64,000 nt of DNA from Sphingopyxis sp. CCNWLW2 (GCF_037095755.1 NZ_JBAWKJ010000001.1:1553001-1617000); one strand, 5' to 3'. Counted from the stretch's first letter, positions 44,783-53,536 are shown. The notes: a model not told the origin generated them from the letters alone. Made by a program: numbers and translations.

Positions 44783-46182
44783 GGATGATCGAAGCCCAGC
44801 TTCATTCGCCGCGTCCGCGCTTTCGCACCGCGACGCGCGTCGCGATCGTCGGCGCGGGTTTCTCGGGGACCTTGCTCGCGATCAACCTGCTCGAACAGCC
44901 CGATGTCGAGGTCCTGCTGATCGAGCGCGACCGGCACCGGATGGGCGCCGGGGTCGCGTACAGCAGCACCGAAACCTCGCACCTGCTCAACGTCCGCGCC
45001 GGCAATATGAGCGCCTTTGCCGACCGGCCCGACCATTTCTGCGAATGGCTAGCCGCGCGCGGGCTCGGCTGCGAGGCGGCGTTCGTGACGCGCGCGACCT
45101 ATGGCCGCTATTTGCGCGAGACGCTGCGCGCGGCGATGGAAAAATATGGCCGGCGGCTGAAGCTCGTCGACGACGAAGTGCTCGATATCGAGGAGAAGCG
45201 CGGGCAGGTCACGCTCGGGCTCGTCAACGGCGGGCTGATCGAGGCCGACCGCGCGGTGCTCGCGATCGGCAATCTGCCGCCGCACGACCCGCCCGCGATC
45301 GAGGGCGCGCACCTGCCGTCACATCGCTATATCGGCGATCCGTGGGCGAGCGCGTTCGAGGAGGGGCTGGGCAAAGAGGCGCCGCTGCTCGTCGTCGGCA
45401 CGGGGCTCACCGCGGTCGACGTGATCCTGCGGCTCGTCGCGCAAGGCTTCGAAGGACCGATCACTGCGCTCTCGCGCCGCGGGCTGCGCCCGCATCGCCA
45501 TATCGACGGCCTCCCGCGCCCCAAGCCGGTGCTTGCCAAACCCGCGCCCGATCTTTCCGAACTGGTGCGCTGGGCGCGGGGCGAAGCGAAGGACCGCGAT
45601 TGGCGGCTTGTCGTCGATTCGATCCGCCCGATAACGCAGATGATGTGGTCGGCCGCCGATGCCGACAAGCGCGCGCGCTTCCTGCGCCATCTGCGCCCCT
45701 TCTGGGATGTCCATCGCCACCGGCTCGCGCCTGAGGTCGCCGACCGGATCGACGCGCTTGTCGCGTCGGGGCAGCTCCATTTCCGCGCGGGCAAGATCGC
45801 GCATGTCGCGGTCGAACCCGACGCGCTCGCCGTCGCGTGGCTGCCGCGCGGCGAAGCCGAGTTAATGACGACGCGCGCGGCGCGGATGATCAACTGCACC
45901 GGGCCGCAGGGCGATCTGCTGCGCTCGTCGGACCCGCTGGTGAAAAGGCTGCTCGGTGCGCGGCGGATCCGCCCCGATGCGCTCCGCCTCGGGCTCGATA
46001 TCGACCGCGACGGGCATATTGTCGATGCGTCGGGGCGGTCGTCGGAACATATCCTCGCCATCGGTCCGATGACGCGCGGCGACCTGTGGGAAGTCGTCGC
46101 GGTCCCCGATATCCGCAATCAGGTGAGCGCGCTCGCGCGCCGCCTCGTCAACGCGCACTGGACGGGCGGCGAAGGGCTCTAG
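44779..46182 (+). CDS. FAD/NAD(P)-binding oxidoreductase
   Basis: A 467-aa flavoprotein coupled to the second dioxygenase by an ATGA overlap. The FAD motif is VAIVGAGFSGTLLAINLL, followed by a second Rossmann motif in LLVVGTGLTAVDVILRL. The region MGAGVAYSSTETSHLLNVRAGNMSAF matches the FAD-NAD(P)-binding PF13454 class (HpyO-like). Its role in sulfur release is unknown; it might reduce a partner or oxidise the desulfonated product. The physical coupling is the best hint of a shared pathway. Confidence 0.85.
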   Translation: MRMIEAQLHSPRPRFRTATRVAIVGAGFSGTLLAINLLEQPDVEVLLIERDRHRMGAGVAYSSTETSHLLNVRAGNMSAFADRPDHFCEWLAARGLGCEAAFVTRATYGRYLRETLRAAMEKYGRRLKLVDDEVLDIEEKRGQVTLGLVNGGLIEADRAVLAIGNLPPHDPPAIEGAHLPSHRYIGDPWASAFEEGLGKEAPLLVVGTGLTAVDVILRLVAQGFEGPITALSRRGLRPHRHIDGLPRPKPVLAKPAPDLSELVRWARGEAKDRDWRLVVDSIRPITQMMWSAADADKRARFLRHLRPFWDVHRHRLAPEVADRIDALVASGQLHFRAGKIAHVAVEPDALAVAWLPRGEAELMTTRAARMINCTGPQGDLLRSSDPLVKRLLGARRIRPDALRLGLDIDRDGHIVDASGRSSEHILAIGPMTRGDLWEVVAVPDIRNQVSALARRLVNAHWTGGEGL

Positions 46183-46388
46183 GCTCTTCGCCCCAAAATA
46201 ATCTCTCCCCCTTGCATCCACCGGCGCGCGTCGTGGCGTCCAGTCCGTGATCGGCCACTGCGCCGGTCCGGGCGGTGGCGCCCCGAGGTGGTTGATATGC
46301 GCTCCCCGGTGCAGATCATCCCCGCCTTGCCGGAGGCCGCCGCCTGTGGTTTCACCATGCCGAAATGGCATGACGGGGAGATATGTTG

Positions 46389-46994
46389 ATGGGTATTCTG
46401 ATTGCCGCCGCGGCCGCTGCCGCCACTGCGTCCGCTCCCGCGGCGGCGCCCCCTGCGGTCACGACGATTACGGTGCCGGCCGGGGAATCGATCAGCGCCG
46501 AAGAGGTCGCCGCCTATATCAGCCCGCGCGAAGTCGCCTCTTATGTGCCTGCGCCCCCGCCGACCACCGAGCTGGTCGCGGTCAGCGACAGTTTCTTCAG
46601 CTGGCTCGAAAATATCACGATGGTCGCGCTGTTCGTCGTCGGCTTTTTCCTGCTCGCGCGGCTGCTCCACGCCTGGATGTTGCATCGCTCGATCCGCCGT
46701 GCGCTCGAGGCTAAGTCGGATGCGGTCAGCCCGCTGATCGACAAGCTCAACAAACCCTATGAGCATCTCGGCCCGCAAGGCGCCGGCGAACCGGCAGGCG
46801 GCGACGATCGCAACGCGCTCGTGCTGCTCGCGATCGGGCTCGCGATGGCGGGCTTCGGGCTGATCCAGGGGAATGAGCAGCTGATCCGCATTTCGGCGGG
46901 CGCCGCGCTCTTCCCTGCCTTTGTCGGCATCGCGCTCCTCGTCCGCCGCCGCCTCGCGCGCGCCGCGGCTGCTGAGGAGCGCGCCGCTGCGTGA
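46389..46994 (+). CDS. Hypothetical membrane protein (DUF6249-like)
   Basis: About 201 aa, with an Ala/Pro-rich N-terminal region that may be a signal, a helix ITMVALFVVGFFLLARLLHAW and two C-terminal helices (ALVLLAIGLAMAGFGL; AALFPAFVGIALLV). The start at 46389 has GGGGAG eight bases upstream; 46383 is possible. A small hairpin (CATGCC/GGCATG, 46357-46373) precedes it. It overlaps the sigma-factor frame downstream, so both form a unit, as is seen for DUF6249-sigma pairs. Family assignment is tentative. Confidence 0.6.
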   Translation: MGILIAAAAAAATASAPAAAPPAVTTITVPAGESISAEEVAAYISPREVASYVPAPPPTTELVAVSDSFFSWLENITMVALFVVGFFLLARLLHAWMLHRSIRRALEAKSDAVSPLIDKLNKPYEHLGPQGAGEPAGGDDRNALVLLAIGLAMAGFGLIQGNEQLIRISAGAALFPAFVGIALLVRRRLARAAAAEERAAA

Positions 46995-47526
46995 TGAGGA
47001 CCGCGCCGATGAAGATTGGGCCCTCAACCAGCGTGTCGCCGGAGGAGATCGTGCCGCTTTCCAGCTTCTCGTGCTGCGGCACGAGGGGCGATTGCGCGCC
47101 TTCCTGTCCCGCGCCGCCGGATGCGACGCCGACGATCTGGCGCAGGAAGCCTTTGTCCGCGCGTGGCAGCGCGCGGGCGAATATCGGGGGCAGGGGAGTT
47201 ATGCGGCGTGGGTCATGGGGATCGGCTGGCGGCTGTTCCTCGACCAGCGGCGCACCGCGCAGCGGCGCGAGGGACTCCTGGGAGGAGAGGATATCGCAAG
47301 CTCGGCCGATCCGCGCCCGGCAAGCGACGCCGCGATCGACGCCAACCGGTTGCTCGGCGCCTTGTCGCCGCAAGAGCGCGCCGCGCTCACCTTATGCTTC
47401 GGCCATGGCTGGTCGCATGGCGAGGCGGCGGCGATCATGGGCCTGCCATTGGGGACGCTCAAATCGCTCGTCTTGCGCGGGCGGGCAAAGGCGCAGAAGA
47501 TGATCGGCGAAGGAGCGGACGCATGA
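46921..47526 (+). CDS. RNA polymerase sigma-70 family (ECF-type) factor
   Basis: About 170-200 aa. Region 2 is FQLLVLRHEGRLRAFLSRAAGCDADDLAQEAFVRAWQRA, and region 4 is LLGALSPQERAALTLCFGHGWSHGEAAAIMGLPLGTLKSLV. The only canonical start in frame is a TTG at 46921, buried 74 bp inside the upstream gene and without a ribosome site. The conserved part begins near 47010. The ATG at 46994, overlapping the upstream stop, is in another frame. So the start is unusual, or the sequence has a one-base error. Anti-sigma-like gene follows. Confidence 0.8.
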   Translation: MSASRSSSAAASRAPRLLRSAPLRDEDRADEDWALNQRVAGGDRAAFQLLVLRHEGRLRAFLSRAAGCDADDLAQEAFVRAWQRAGEYRGQGSYAAWVMGIGWRLFLDQRRTAQRREGLLGGEDIASSADPRPASDAAIDANRLLGALSPQERAALTLCFGHGWSHGEAAAIMGLPLGTLKSLVLRGRAKAQKMIGEGADA

Positions 47527-47846
47527 CGGCGCCGGACGATCAGAACATCGACGCGATGCTGGCCGCGATGCTGGCGCCGCCCGCGCGGCCGGGTGATCGC
47601 GGCTTTGCGGCCGGGGTCGAGCGCGCGATCGATGCGCAGGCGGCTTATGCCCGCGCGCGGAGGCGCTTCTGGCGCAGCTTTGCGTTCGAGGCGCTGGCGA
47701 TCGGCGCGTTGCTCGCGGCGCTGTGGCTCTTGTCGTCGGCGCCCTTGCTCGCGCCGCTTGCCGGAGCGACGCATTGGGGGCTTGCGCCGCCGCTGCTGCT
47801 TATCCTGCTGCTCTGGTTCGGGACGCAGCGCTGGCGGCAAGCCTAG
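47523..47846 (+). CDS. Small membrane protein, possible anti-sigma partner
   Basis: A 107-aa protein starting at an ATGA overlap with the sigma gene. The N-terminal half is soluble (MTAPDDQNIDAMLAAMLAPPARPGDRGFAAGVERAI) and is followed by two hydrophobic helices (EALAIGALLAALWLLSS; LAPPLLLILLLWF). The layout and the coupling fit an anti-sigma or sensor protein that holds the sigma factor at the membrane, but no ZAS zinc motif is present. Inference from position. Confidence 0.6.
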   Translation: MTAPDDQNIDAMLAAMLAPPARPGDRGFAAGVERAIDAQAAYARARRRFWRSFAFEALAIGALLAALWLLSSAPLLAPLAGATHWGLAPPLLLILLLWFGTQRWRQA

Positions 47847-47857
47847 CGCGTCCGGCT

Positions 47858-48583
47858 TTAGCTGGCGGGCACATCCTCGCCATCGATGCCCTGATATTTA
47901 AGCTGGAGATAGCGTTCGCGCGTCGCGAGCTTGTCGAGCTCGCCCGCGGCGAGGCTGCGCGCGGCGTTGCCGATCTCGCTTTCGAGCATCTTCAATCCGC
48001 CGACGAGCGTCTCGTCGGGAGTGCGCCCGGCGTGCGCTTCGGTGCGGAGGCCCGCGGGAATGCGCTGATAGCCCGCGACGAGTTCGGGTAAATCCTCACC
48101 GACGAGCTTGCGGATATTCGCCGCTGCGGGGCTCGCCGCGTCGAGCGTCTGGAGCTGCGGCGCGAGCAGGTCGAGCTGGACGCCGATGCCGTCGACGAGC
48201 TGGCGCGCGGGGGCCGGGAGCGCGGGGCGCTGTGCCTCGAGCCAGATTTCGGTGCGGCCCGCGAGCTGCTTGAGGTCGGTCTTGGGCAGATCGGCCTGGC
48301 GCGGTTCGGGAAAGGGCGAGCGGCCGAACAGCACCGCGACCCCGATCAGGAGGATGAACAGCGCGAGCAGCCCGGTGAAACCGAGCGGCTGGATCAGTGC
48401 GCCGAACACCGCGGCGCCGATCAGCACGATCCCGCCCGCGATCAGCACACGGCCGAGCTTTTTATACAGGTGCTGACGGCGCAGCGCGACGCTCTTGGTG
48501 CCGATCGGGCGGCGGCGTTCGCGCGACCGTTCGATCGCCGAGGCGGCCGAAATGCGGATCTTGTCGACTTCGCTCATGCTCAT
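47858..48583 (-). CDS. XpaC-like membrane protein next to TelA
   Basis: A 241-aa protein with two membrane helices (about 45-61 and 67-85, LIAGGIVLIGAAVFGALIQ and LLALFILLIGVAVLF), a helical, coiled-coil-like C-terminal half (100-235) and an Arg-rich N terminus. It lies 8 bp after telA on the same strand, the arrangement of XpaC-TelA pairs in many bacteria. XpaC is annotated for '5-bromo-4-chloroindolyl phosphate hydrolysis', a name of little mechanistic value. Real function unknown; perhaps envelope stress. Confidence 0.7.
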   Translation of the reverse strand: MSMSEVDKIRISAASAIERSRERRRPIGTKSVALRRQHLYKKLGRVLIAGGIVLIGAAVFGALIQPLGFTGLLALFILLIGVAVLFGRSPFPEPRQADLPKTDLKQLAGRTEIWLEAQRPALPAPARQLVDGIGVQLDLLAPQLQTLDAASPAAANIRKLVGEDLPELVAGYQRIPAGLRTEAHAGRTPDETLVGGLKMLESEIGNAARSLAAGELDKLATRERYLQLKYQGIDGEDVPAS

Positions 48584-48591
48584 ATTTTGCC

Positions 48592-49803
48592 TTAGCCTTC
48601 GAGCGACGCGAGCGGGCTGTCGGCGCCGCCGACGCTGGCCTGCGCCTGGCTCGCGCCCTCGGCGCGCGCGATATAGCCCTTCGACTTCGCGACCTCGCCC
48701 TCGAGCGTCGTCACGGTCGTCTTCATGCTGTCGAGCGCCTTCAGCTTGAAGGTGTCGATCGCGTCCATCGTGTCATAGATATTCTGGAACGCGCGCTGCA
48801 GCGTTTCCATCGGGATCGTGCTCGACGCCGCCTGTTCGTGGATGCGCGCGGTGTTGTCCTTCAGCATCTTCGACGTGCCGTCGATGATGTTCGCGGTTGT
48901 CGTGTTGAGCGCGGTGATCTGTTCGAGCACCAGCTTCTGGTTCGTCATCGCCTGCGCGACGGTGATCGCGGTCTTGAGCGCACCGACGGTCGTCGTCGAG
49001 GCGCGGTCGACGCCCTTCACCAGCTCGACATTATTCTTTTTGACGAGGTCGAGCGCGAGATAGCCTTGCACCGTCACCGCCATTTGGGTCAGCAAATCCT
49101 GCGTCCGCTGGCGCGCATAGAAAAGCGCATTCTCGCGGATCACCTTGGCTTTCGCGGGATCGACGCCGTCGAGTTCGGTCGCCTTGGCTTCGAGCTTGGC
49201 GTCGAGCGTGCCCGCGATGTGGACCATCTGTTCGAGCTTGCCCATCGCTTCCCACAGCTTGCGGCGCTCGACGTCGATCGCGGCATTGTCCATCAACAGC
49301 TCATCCTTGCCGTTGGCGAGCGCGGTCAGGATGCCGCCGATATGCGTCTGCGCGCTGCGGTATTGCGCGAAATAATTGCCCACTTTGTTGCCGAGAATCT
49401 TGTCGAAAAAGCCGCGCTTGCTCAGAAGCTTGCCGTTCGCCGACGGGTCGAGCCGCTCGACGGTGTTGCGAAGCTCGATCAGGTTCATCCCGATGTCGGT
49501 GTCGCGGTCCATCGCCTTGATCGGGCGGTCGAGGAAACGGTTCGACTGGTTCGCCGCCTCCAGCATTTCCTTGCGGCCCATGTTGGTGATCTGGTCGACC
49601 TTCTGGCCGAAGGCGGGCGAATTGACGTCTTGCGCGACGAGGTCGTCGATGAAGCCGTCGACGCGTTCCTCGAGCTTCGATTTCTGCTCGGTCGACAGCG
49701 GCACCAGGCCGGCGGCCTTTTCAGGGGAAACCGCGGGCACGGGATCGGGCGGGGTCAGCTTCAGCTCGTCGGTCGCGGTTGCCGTCGCGGTCAGTTCGCT
49801 CAT
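48592..49803 (-). CDS. telA: Toxic anion resistance protein TelA
   Basis: A 403-aa, almost wholly alpha-helical protein of the TelA family. The pattern includes KVDQITNMGRKEMLEAANQSNRFLDRP near residues 68-94, VERLDPSANGKLLSKRGFF, and QMAVTVQGYLALDLVKKNNVELVKGVDRASTTTVGAL. The family was first linked to tellurite resistance, but its mechanism is open. It has no transmembrane segment. Next to an XpaC-like membrane protein, which could recruit it to the membrane. Confidence 0.92.
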   Translation of the reverse strand: MSELTATATATDELKLTPPDPVPAVSPEKAAGLVPLSTEQKSKLEERVDGFIDDLVAQDVNSPAFGQKVDQITNMGRKEMLEAANQSNRFLDRPIKAMDRDTDIGMNLIELRNTVERLDPSANGKLLSKRGFFDKILGNKVGNYFAQYRSAQTHIGGILTALANGKDELLMDNAAIDVERRKLWEAMGKLEQMVHIAGTLDAKLEAKATELDGVDPAKAKVIRENALFYARQRTQDLLTQMAVTVQGYLALDLVKKNNVELVKGVDRASTTTVGALKTAITVAQAMTNQKLVLEQITALNTTTANIIDGTSKMLKDNTARIHEQAASSTIPMETLQRAFQNIYDTMDAIDTFKLKALDSMKTTVTTLEGEVAKSKGYIARAEGASQAQASVGGADSPLASLEG

Positions 49804-49870
49804 TCGTCTTCCTTCCAGCCACCCACAGAGAGAATTTGGGCCGCCTGCCTATATGGCATGCGGTCCTGTG

Positions 49871-50839
49871 TTATTCAAGTACCACACCCTGTCCCGACCG
49901 CAGCACCGGCGCGATCCACGCGGACAGGATCAGTTGCGCCATATGATAGACGAGGATCGGAACGAGCACCATGCCGGCGATGGCGGGCGGGAAAAGCGTC
50001 GCGGCGAGCGGTGCGCCGACCGCGATGCTCTTTTGCGCCCCCGAAAAGAGCAACGTGATGCGGTCGGGCCGTGCGAGCTTCAGCAGCCCGCCGAGTGCCC
50101 ACGCGCCGCCGAACGAGAGCGTAAGCAGCGCCGCGACCGCGGCGAACACGATGGCGATCTCGCGCGCGTCGAGCAGGCTCCAGATCCCCGCGACGACGGC
50201 GGCCGAGAAAGCGACATAGACCGCGATCGCGATCGCGGTGCGGTCCATGAAGGTTGCAAGCCCGCGGTGCGCGAGCACCCACGGCCGCAGCCAGCGCTGC
50301 ACGAGTTGCCCGGCGACGAACGGCACGAGCAGGATCGAAACGATGCGCAGCACCGCCTCACCATGGATCTCGCCCGCACTGCCCGCGAGCAGCGCGAAGA
50401 GCAGGGGCGAGAGCGCCACCCCGCTGAGGTTGAGCAGCGCCGCCGCGACGACGCTCGCCGCGACATTGCCGCCCGCAAGGCTGCTCGCGGCGGTCGCCGA
50501 CTGGACGGTCGAAGGCAGGATGCCGAGGAAGAGAAAACCGAGCGCGAGCGTCGCGGGGAGCAGCGGCGCGGTCGCCGCCTGCGCCGCGAGGCCGAGCAGC
50601 GCCATAAAGCCGAAACAGAAAGCGAGCGCGCTTCCTTGCAGCTTCCAGTTGCGGATGCCGTGCAAAACCTCATCGCGCGGCAGGCGTACGCCGTTGAGGA
50701 AGAAGAGGAAGATGATCGCCGCGGTCGAAACGCCTCCCGCGATTGGCACCGCGGCGCCGCGCACCGGGAGCAGGCTCGCGAGCAGGATTGTCGCGAACAG
50801 GACGGGGACGAAGCGGTCGGGAAAGATGCGGGTGAGCAT
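49871..50839 (-). CDS. Bile acid:sodium symporter family (SBF-like) transporter
   Basis: A 322-aa inner-membrane protein with about nine or ten hydrophobic helices. The start at 50839 (MLTRIFPDRFVPVLFATILL) is taken because the further 100 residues upstream are non-coding and cross a repeat. Family landmarks are FFLNGVRL, GILPSTVQSATAASSLAGGN (sodium-site-like) and FSGAQKSIAVGAPLAAT. It belongs to the PF13593 (YfeH/RCH1-type) group, whose substrates are largely unknown. Confidence 0.88.
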   Translation of the reverse strand: MLTRIFPDRFVPVLFATILLASLLPVRGAAVPIAGGVSTAAIIFLFFLNGVRLPRDEVLHGIRNWKLQGSALAFCFGFMALLGLAAQAATAPLLPATLALGFLFLGILPSTVQSATAASSLAGGNVAASVVAAALLNLSGVALSPLLFALLAGSAGEIHGEAVLRIVSILLVPFVAGQLVQRWLRPWVLAHRGLATFMDRTAIAIAVYVAFSAAVVAGIWSLLDAREIAIVFAAVAALLTLSFGGAWALGGLLKLARPDRITLLFSGAQKSIAVGAPLAATLFPPAIAGMVLVPILVYHMAQLILSAWIAPVLRSGQGVVLE

Positions 50840-50882
50840 TGAGTTGAGCGATGGCGGGGAGACGCGCGCTTGGCAAGACCCC

Positions 50883-50966
50883 GTGTCCCTGCGAAGGCAG
50901 GGGCCCATCTCCTGGCTGTTCCATGTTGAACCGGTCGGAGATGGGTCCCCGCCTTCGCGGGGACAC
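50883..50966. repeat. Dispersed inverted repeat (GTGTCCCTGCGAAGGCAGGGG type)
   Basis: Two near-complementary 30-bp arms (50883-50912 and 50937-50966) surround a 24-bp loop in the gap between a divergent transporter and nucleosidase gene. The arms differ at a few bases. The sequence family ('CGAAGGC') differs slightly from the 3233 element but has the same size and setting. No gene or other signal was seen here. Confidence 0.8.
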
Positions 50967-50999
50967 TGGCGTTTGTGATCTGCGGGGTTAGAAGCAGCC

Positions 51000-51650
51000 A
51001 TGGCCCATATCCTGATCCTCGCCGCGCTGCCCGAAGAGGCCGATGCGCTGTTTCCCGGCACCGGCGAGCGCGTCGGCGGACTGTTTGCCGAACGGCGGCT
51101 GGCCGTCGCGGGCCACAGACTCACCATCGCAACGTGCGGGCTCGGCAAGGTGAACGCGGCGCTTTGTGCGGGCGCGTTGGCGGGCGATGCCGATATGCTG
51201 CTGATGATGGGAACGTGCGGCTCGCTGGGCGCGGCGCCCGGCGCCTATTGGCTCGCCGAGGCACTGCAGCATGATTATGGCGCCAGCCAGCCCGGCCTTT
51301 TTCGCCGCTACCGCGCGGGCGAATGGCCGATCGGCGAAGCCGGGGAGGCGCATTTTTCGGCGGTGGCCGACCCCGGCCTCGGCTTGCCGCACGCGCGCAT
51401 CGCGAGCGGCGACAGCTTTGTCGCGTGCCCCGATGCCGCTGCCGACCTAGCGGCGCTCGGCGCGACACTCGTCGATATGGAGGTCGGAGCGGTGGCGCAG
51501 GTCGCGGCGCGGCTGGGCAAGCCCTGGGCGGCGATCAAGGCGGTCACCGACGAAGCGAACGGCGACAGCGCGGGCGATTTTCACGCCAATCTCGTCCGTG
51601 CCGCGCGCGTCGCCGGGCAGGAGGTCGAGCGGCTGATCGCGATGGTCTGA
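51000..51650 (+). CDS. Nucleoside phosphorylase-fold nucleosidase (MTA/SAH- or futalosine-type)
   Basis: A 216-aa protein of the PNP/UDP fold (Mtn-like). The N-terminal MAHILILAALPEEADALFPG matches the first strand and catalytic region of MTA/SAH nucleosidases. GLGKVNAALCAG and LLMMGTCGSLGAAPG follow. The purine-binding/catalytic section is VDMEVGAVAQVAARLGKPWAAIKAVTDEAN, with the catalytic Asp in VTDEAN. It cleaves the glycosidic bond of an adenosine-like nucleoside; which one cannot be settled. No menaquinone genes are nearby, so futalosine is less likely. Confidence 0.8.
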   Translation: MAHILILAALPEEADALFPGTGERVGGLFAERRLAVAGHRLTIATCGLGKVNAALCAGALAGDADMLLMMGTCGSLGAAPGAYWLAEALQHDYGASQPGLFRRYRAGEWPIGEAGEAHFSAVADPGLGLPHARIASGDSFVACPDAAADLAALGATLVDMEVGAVAQVAARLGKPWAAIKAVTDEANGDSAGDFHANLVRAARVAGQEVERLIAMV

Positions 51651-51725
51651 CCGTCGCTTCCTCGTTCCGCGAGGGCCGCATTTGTGATAGGCTGGCGCCC
51701 GTATCGACCGCGGGAGAGACTCGTC

Positions 51726-52646
51726 ATGCGCTATCGATCTTCACTATCCATCGCCGCTGCTTGCGCGCTCTTCGTCGCGCCGCTCGCCTTTGCTGCGGGT
51801 GGCGGCGGAGGGGGCGGCAGCGCACCGCCGAGCCAGAGCAGCTACGACCCAACGGTCGATTACAAGAAAGGCGCTGACGCCTTCGCCTCGGGCAAATATG
51901 ACGAGGCGGCGAAAGCGTTCAAAAAGGTCGTGTCCGCGGTCCCGAAGAACCCCCAGGCCAATTATCTGCTCGGCGCGAGCTATATGGCGCAGGGCGATTT
52001 CTCGCGCGCGGTGAAGCCGCTCGAAGCCGCGGTGCGCTATGACGAGAAGATGGTCGTCGCGCGCCGCGACCTCGGCATCGCGCAGGCGAAGCTCGGCAAG
52101 ACGGAAAAGGCGGCCGAGCAGGCCGCGGCGCTGAAGGCGATGCAGGAAGGCTGCGGCGGCACCTGCGCCGATGCCGCGAAGCTCGCCGATGCGGTTGCTA
52201 AACTCGATGCGGCGGTGGCCGCGGGGCCGCAGGTGCAAAGCGCGGTCGAGCCCGAGGTGCGGCTGGCCGCGGCCGAGACGCTCGATGCGACCTATGTTGC
52301 CGCCGTTGGCCTGATCAACGAGCATCGCTACGAAGCCGCGATCGCCAAGCTCGACGCGGCGCTGTGGGCGGCGGGGCCGCATCCCGATGTGCTGACTTAT
52401 CTGGGTTTCGCGAACCGCAAGCTCAAACGCTATGATGCGGCCGAGACCTATTATCGCGAGGCGCTCGCCATCGCGCCGACGCATCGCGGCGCGCTCGAAT
52501 ATTATGGCGAACTGAAGCTCGAACGCGGTGACGTGGCGGGCGCCAGGGCGCATCTGGCAAAGCTTGAGGCGATCTGCGGTTTCGGCTGTCACGAGGTCGA
52601 CGAGCTGAAGCGCTGGATCGCGGCGGGGCGTTCATCCGCAAGCTGA
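51726..52646 (+). CDS. TPR-repeat exported protein
   Basis: A 306-aa protein with signal peptide (MRYRSSLSIAAACALFVAPLAFA), a Gly/Ser-rich linker (GGGGGGGSAPPSQSS), and tetratricopeptide repeats: YKKGADAFASGKYDEAAKAFKKV, NYLLGASYMAQGDFSRAVKPLEAAV, and near the C terminus VLTYLGFANRKLKRYDAAETYYREAL. It is periplasmic. The stop overlaps the coding region of the cytochrome-like gene, so the two are probably a unit and may form one complex. Confidence 0.85.
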   Translation: MRYRSSLSIAAACALFVAPLAFAAGGGGGGGSAPPSQSSYDPTVDYKKGADAFASGKYDEAAKAFKKVVSAVPKNPQANYLLGASYMAQGDFSRAVKPLEAAVRYDEKMVVARRDLGIAQAKLGKTEKAAEQAAALKAMQEGCGGTCADAAKLADAVAKLDAAVAAGPQVQSAVEPEVRLAAAETLDATYVAAVGLINEHRYEAAIAKLDAALWAAGPHPDVLTYLGFANRKLKRYDAAETYYREALAIAPTHRGALEYYGELKLERGDVAGARAHLAKLEAICGFGCHEVDELKRWIAAGRSSAS

Positions 52647-53536
52647 CCGCGTTCGCGGCGCTGCTCGTCGGGGTCGCGGCGACGCGGGATGCGCCGCCGG
52701 CTTTCGAGCAACTGCGCTGGACCGCGCCGGGGTCCGAACAGGCGCTCTTGTCGGAACAGCCCGCGACCTGTCTTGCTAGTGACACGCAGCTTGTCCGTAG
52801 TGGACGCGCCTTATTCAGCACACCGACCTTGCTCGGCGGGCAGGCGGCGAAGGCGGGGCTGAGCTGCGCGAGCTGCCATATCAATGGGCGCGGTAATCCG
52901 CATTTTCTGCTCGCGGGCGTGTCGGCGGCGCCGGGGACGGCCGACGTCACGAACAGTTTCTTCAGTGCGGCGCGCGGCAATGCGCGGTTCGATCCCGTTG
53001 CGATTCCCGATCTCGCGATGCCGGGAAAGGTAGCGCGCGATCCCGATACGCGTGTGCTCGAAGCCTTTGTTCGCAACCTAATCGTCGAGGAATTCGGCGG
53101 GCAGGAGCCAACCCCCGCGATGCTCGACGCGCTGGCCACCTATGTTCGCGCGGTGCGCGCCTGTCCCGGCGAGCCGAGCGTTGGGCGGCGTCTCGGCGAT
53201 CAGCTTTCGGCTATCGGCGACGGCGTCGCGGGCGCAGAGTTGATGCTGGATCGCGCCGATCCGCAAGGCGCGCGGCTCGCGATTGCGGCGATGCGCCATC
53301 AACTTGGTTTGATCGCCGAGCGCTACGCGGGGCCGGGCTTTGGCCGCGAGCGCGCGGCGCTACTCGGCGCTTCGCGCGAATTGCAGGTGATTGGCGATAT
53401 GCTCGACCTCGCCCGGATCTCGCCCGCTCTCGAACGCTGGAAAGCCGATTTCAACAAGGGGGTGGCAAAGCGGTTGCGCCGCGCGGAGGGCCGCTCGCTC
53501 TACAATGCAGAGCATTTGGCGCGATCGCTGCGATAA
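52634..53536 (+). CDS. Exported cytochrome c-like protein (one CxxCH)
   Basis: The coding part from 52748 (TTG) has a single heme site CASCH in LSCASCHINGRGNPHF, and a region similar to cytochrome c peroxidases (LVRSGRALFSTPTLLGGQAAKAG). The frame upstream of 52748 encodes a signal-peptide-like IRKLTAFAALLVGVAA without any ATG, GTG or TTG. I place the start at the ATC 52634, 5 nt after GGGG; a CTG at 52643 is another choice. It overlaps the TPR gene. The C-terminal half is helical. Electron acceptor unknown. Confidence 0.6.
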   Translation: MRKLTAFAALLVGVAATRDAPPAFEQLRWTAPGSEQALLSEQPATCLASDTQLVRSGRALFSTPTLLGGQAAKAGLSCASCHINGRGNPHFLLAGVSAAPGTADVTNSFFSAARGNARFDPVAIPDLAMPGKVARDPDTRVLEAFVRNLIVEEFGGQEPTPAMLDALATYVRAVRACPGEPSVGRRLGDQLSAIGDGVAGAELMLDRADPQGARLAIAAMRHQLGLIAERYAGPGFGRERAALLGASRELQVIGDMLDLARISPALERWKADFNKGVAKRLRRAEGRSLYNAEHLARSLR

